Of a stretch of 14,482 nucleotides of DNA, positions 13,999-14,482 are shown one piece after another. Location of the stretch: NCBI GenBank assembly GCA_017507595.1, contig JAFWAM010000008.1:1-14482 (forward strand), written 5' to 3'. The position numbers and the translations under genes were made by a program. Source of the DNA: Clostridia bacterium. Its GTDB lineage: Bacteria; Bacillota_A; Clostridia; Christensenellales; Borkfalkiaceae. The notes beneath the pieces are model-generated. The model was not told the origin of the DNA, searched no databases, and saw only the letters and a list, made by a program, of their open reading frames with translations. The stretch's first letter is position 1; each line of letters starts with the position of its first letter.

Positions 13999-14482
13999 AT
14001 GGTTAAGAAAGAAGCTTTAGAAAAAATCAACGCCGTCAAGCTCACCTCCGGTACGGAGTTTTTTATGTGCGAGGACCTGCCCCTTGACCGTCGCGGCGCC
14101 CTTGACAGGGCAGAGGAGTATTTTGTCACAAACCCCGACGAAAGGGCTTACGTCACCGACGATATGACCTTTTTTACGGTAAACGGCGACGGAGAGCAGA
14201 CACTTGCATACCTTCAGGGGGGCGGGGCCGACAAAAAAAGCCTTGCGACCCTTTTGTCAATGGTTTTGGAGGCCACCCTTAACCCTTTAGGGGGTGTTAC
14301 GTCGGAGGATAAGCTGAGGGGGGTTCTTTCAGGTGAGCATAACGAGAAAAGCACCATCGCCTTTATGAACGAGCAGGGCATTGCGGGTGAAGGCTACGTT
14401 GCAATGGCAATAAAAAGCAATTTTGCCATCACTGTTGAGGCGTACGATTATATTTGTAAAAATTTTCTTGGTGACAAGGATA
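13999..14482 (+). CDS. Possible CdaR/PucR-like regulator (partial)
   Basis: An open frame starts at the ATG at 13999, with the SD GGAAGG (13988-13993) 5 nt upstream, and runs off the window after 161 codons without a stop. The protein begins MVKKEALEKINAVKL. The first 80 residues look like a small alpha/beta sensory domain. The segment from about residue 96 (NPLGGVTSEDKLRGVLSGEH, then a stretch ending FMNEQGI) resembles the linker before the GGDEF-like part of CdaR/PucR transcription regulators. There a short helix, LLSGE and an xxLGI stretch precede the domain. The C-terminal helix-turn-helix that would settle this is outside the window. The codon use, rich in GAC, CTT and GCC, matches the neighbours. 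The gene is real, but its family is a guess. Confidence 0.6.
   Translation, partial: MVKKEALEKINAVKLTSGTEFFMCEDLPLDRRGALDRAEEYFVTNPDERAYVTDDMTFFTVNGDGEQTLAYLQGGGADKKSLATLLSMVLEATLNPLGGVTSEDKLRGVLSGEHNEKSTIAFMNEQGIAGEGYVAMAIKSNFAITVEAYDYICKNFLGDKD

Overview
The window looks like chromosomal DNA from a low-to-mid-GC Gram-positive anaerobe of the Clostridia (Bacillota). The intergenic DNA is AT-rich. The promoters are close to the sigma-A consensus with 17-18 bp spacers, Shine-Dalgarno (SD) sites are mostly strong, and one gene starts with TTG. The order ruvX then a DUF1292 gene is a known Bacillota arrangement. I cannot name the species from the sequence. I found no tRNA, rRNA, CRISPR array, insertion sequence or prophage gene.

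Layout of the first half (1-7200). A minus-strand gene start runs off the left edge (1-87, DUF6512-like membrane protein). It diverges from a CrtC/AttH-like lipocalin-fold protein (251-1375). A minus-strand PflA-like radical SAM protein (1463-2320) converges on that gene across a strong terminator. metK (2482-3648) has its own consensus promoter and a leader of about 45 nt. A 60-residue, YtxH-like anchored protein lies on the minus strand (3702-3884). ruvX and the DUF1292 gene form a two-gene operon (4070-4842). An ABC-F ATPase (4979-6526, minus) diverges from a two-helix membrane protein with a PH-like tail (6664-7134).

The second half (7200-13900) centres on polyamines. A class I glutamine amidotransferase of the gamma-glutamyl-GABA hydrolase (PuuD) family comes first (7367-8062). 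It is followed by an XRE-cupin regulator of PuuR type (8300-8836) and a tight potA-potB-potC-potD operon (8921-13801) for a spermidine/putrescine ABC importer. The likely logic is that the regulator senses polyamine and controls its own promoter, and through it the transporter, via inverted repeats around that promoter. PotD captures polyamine outside, PotB and PotC form the channel, and PotA powers uptake. The PuuD-like enzyme could work on gamma-glutamylated polyamine products, but it has its own promoter. A partial gene after the operon (13999 to the end) may encode a CdaR/PucR-like regulator.

The most unusual parts are in the transporter. PotA carries a C-terminal regulatory region that appears to be duplicated in tandem (496 residues). 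PotD is 589 residues against about 350 for the family, lacks a lipobox, has acidic insertions and ends in a C-terminal membrane anchor. A 15-bp sequence near AATCGGCTTATAGGC also occurs three times, each time just past the end of a gene.
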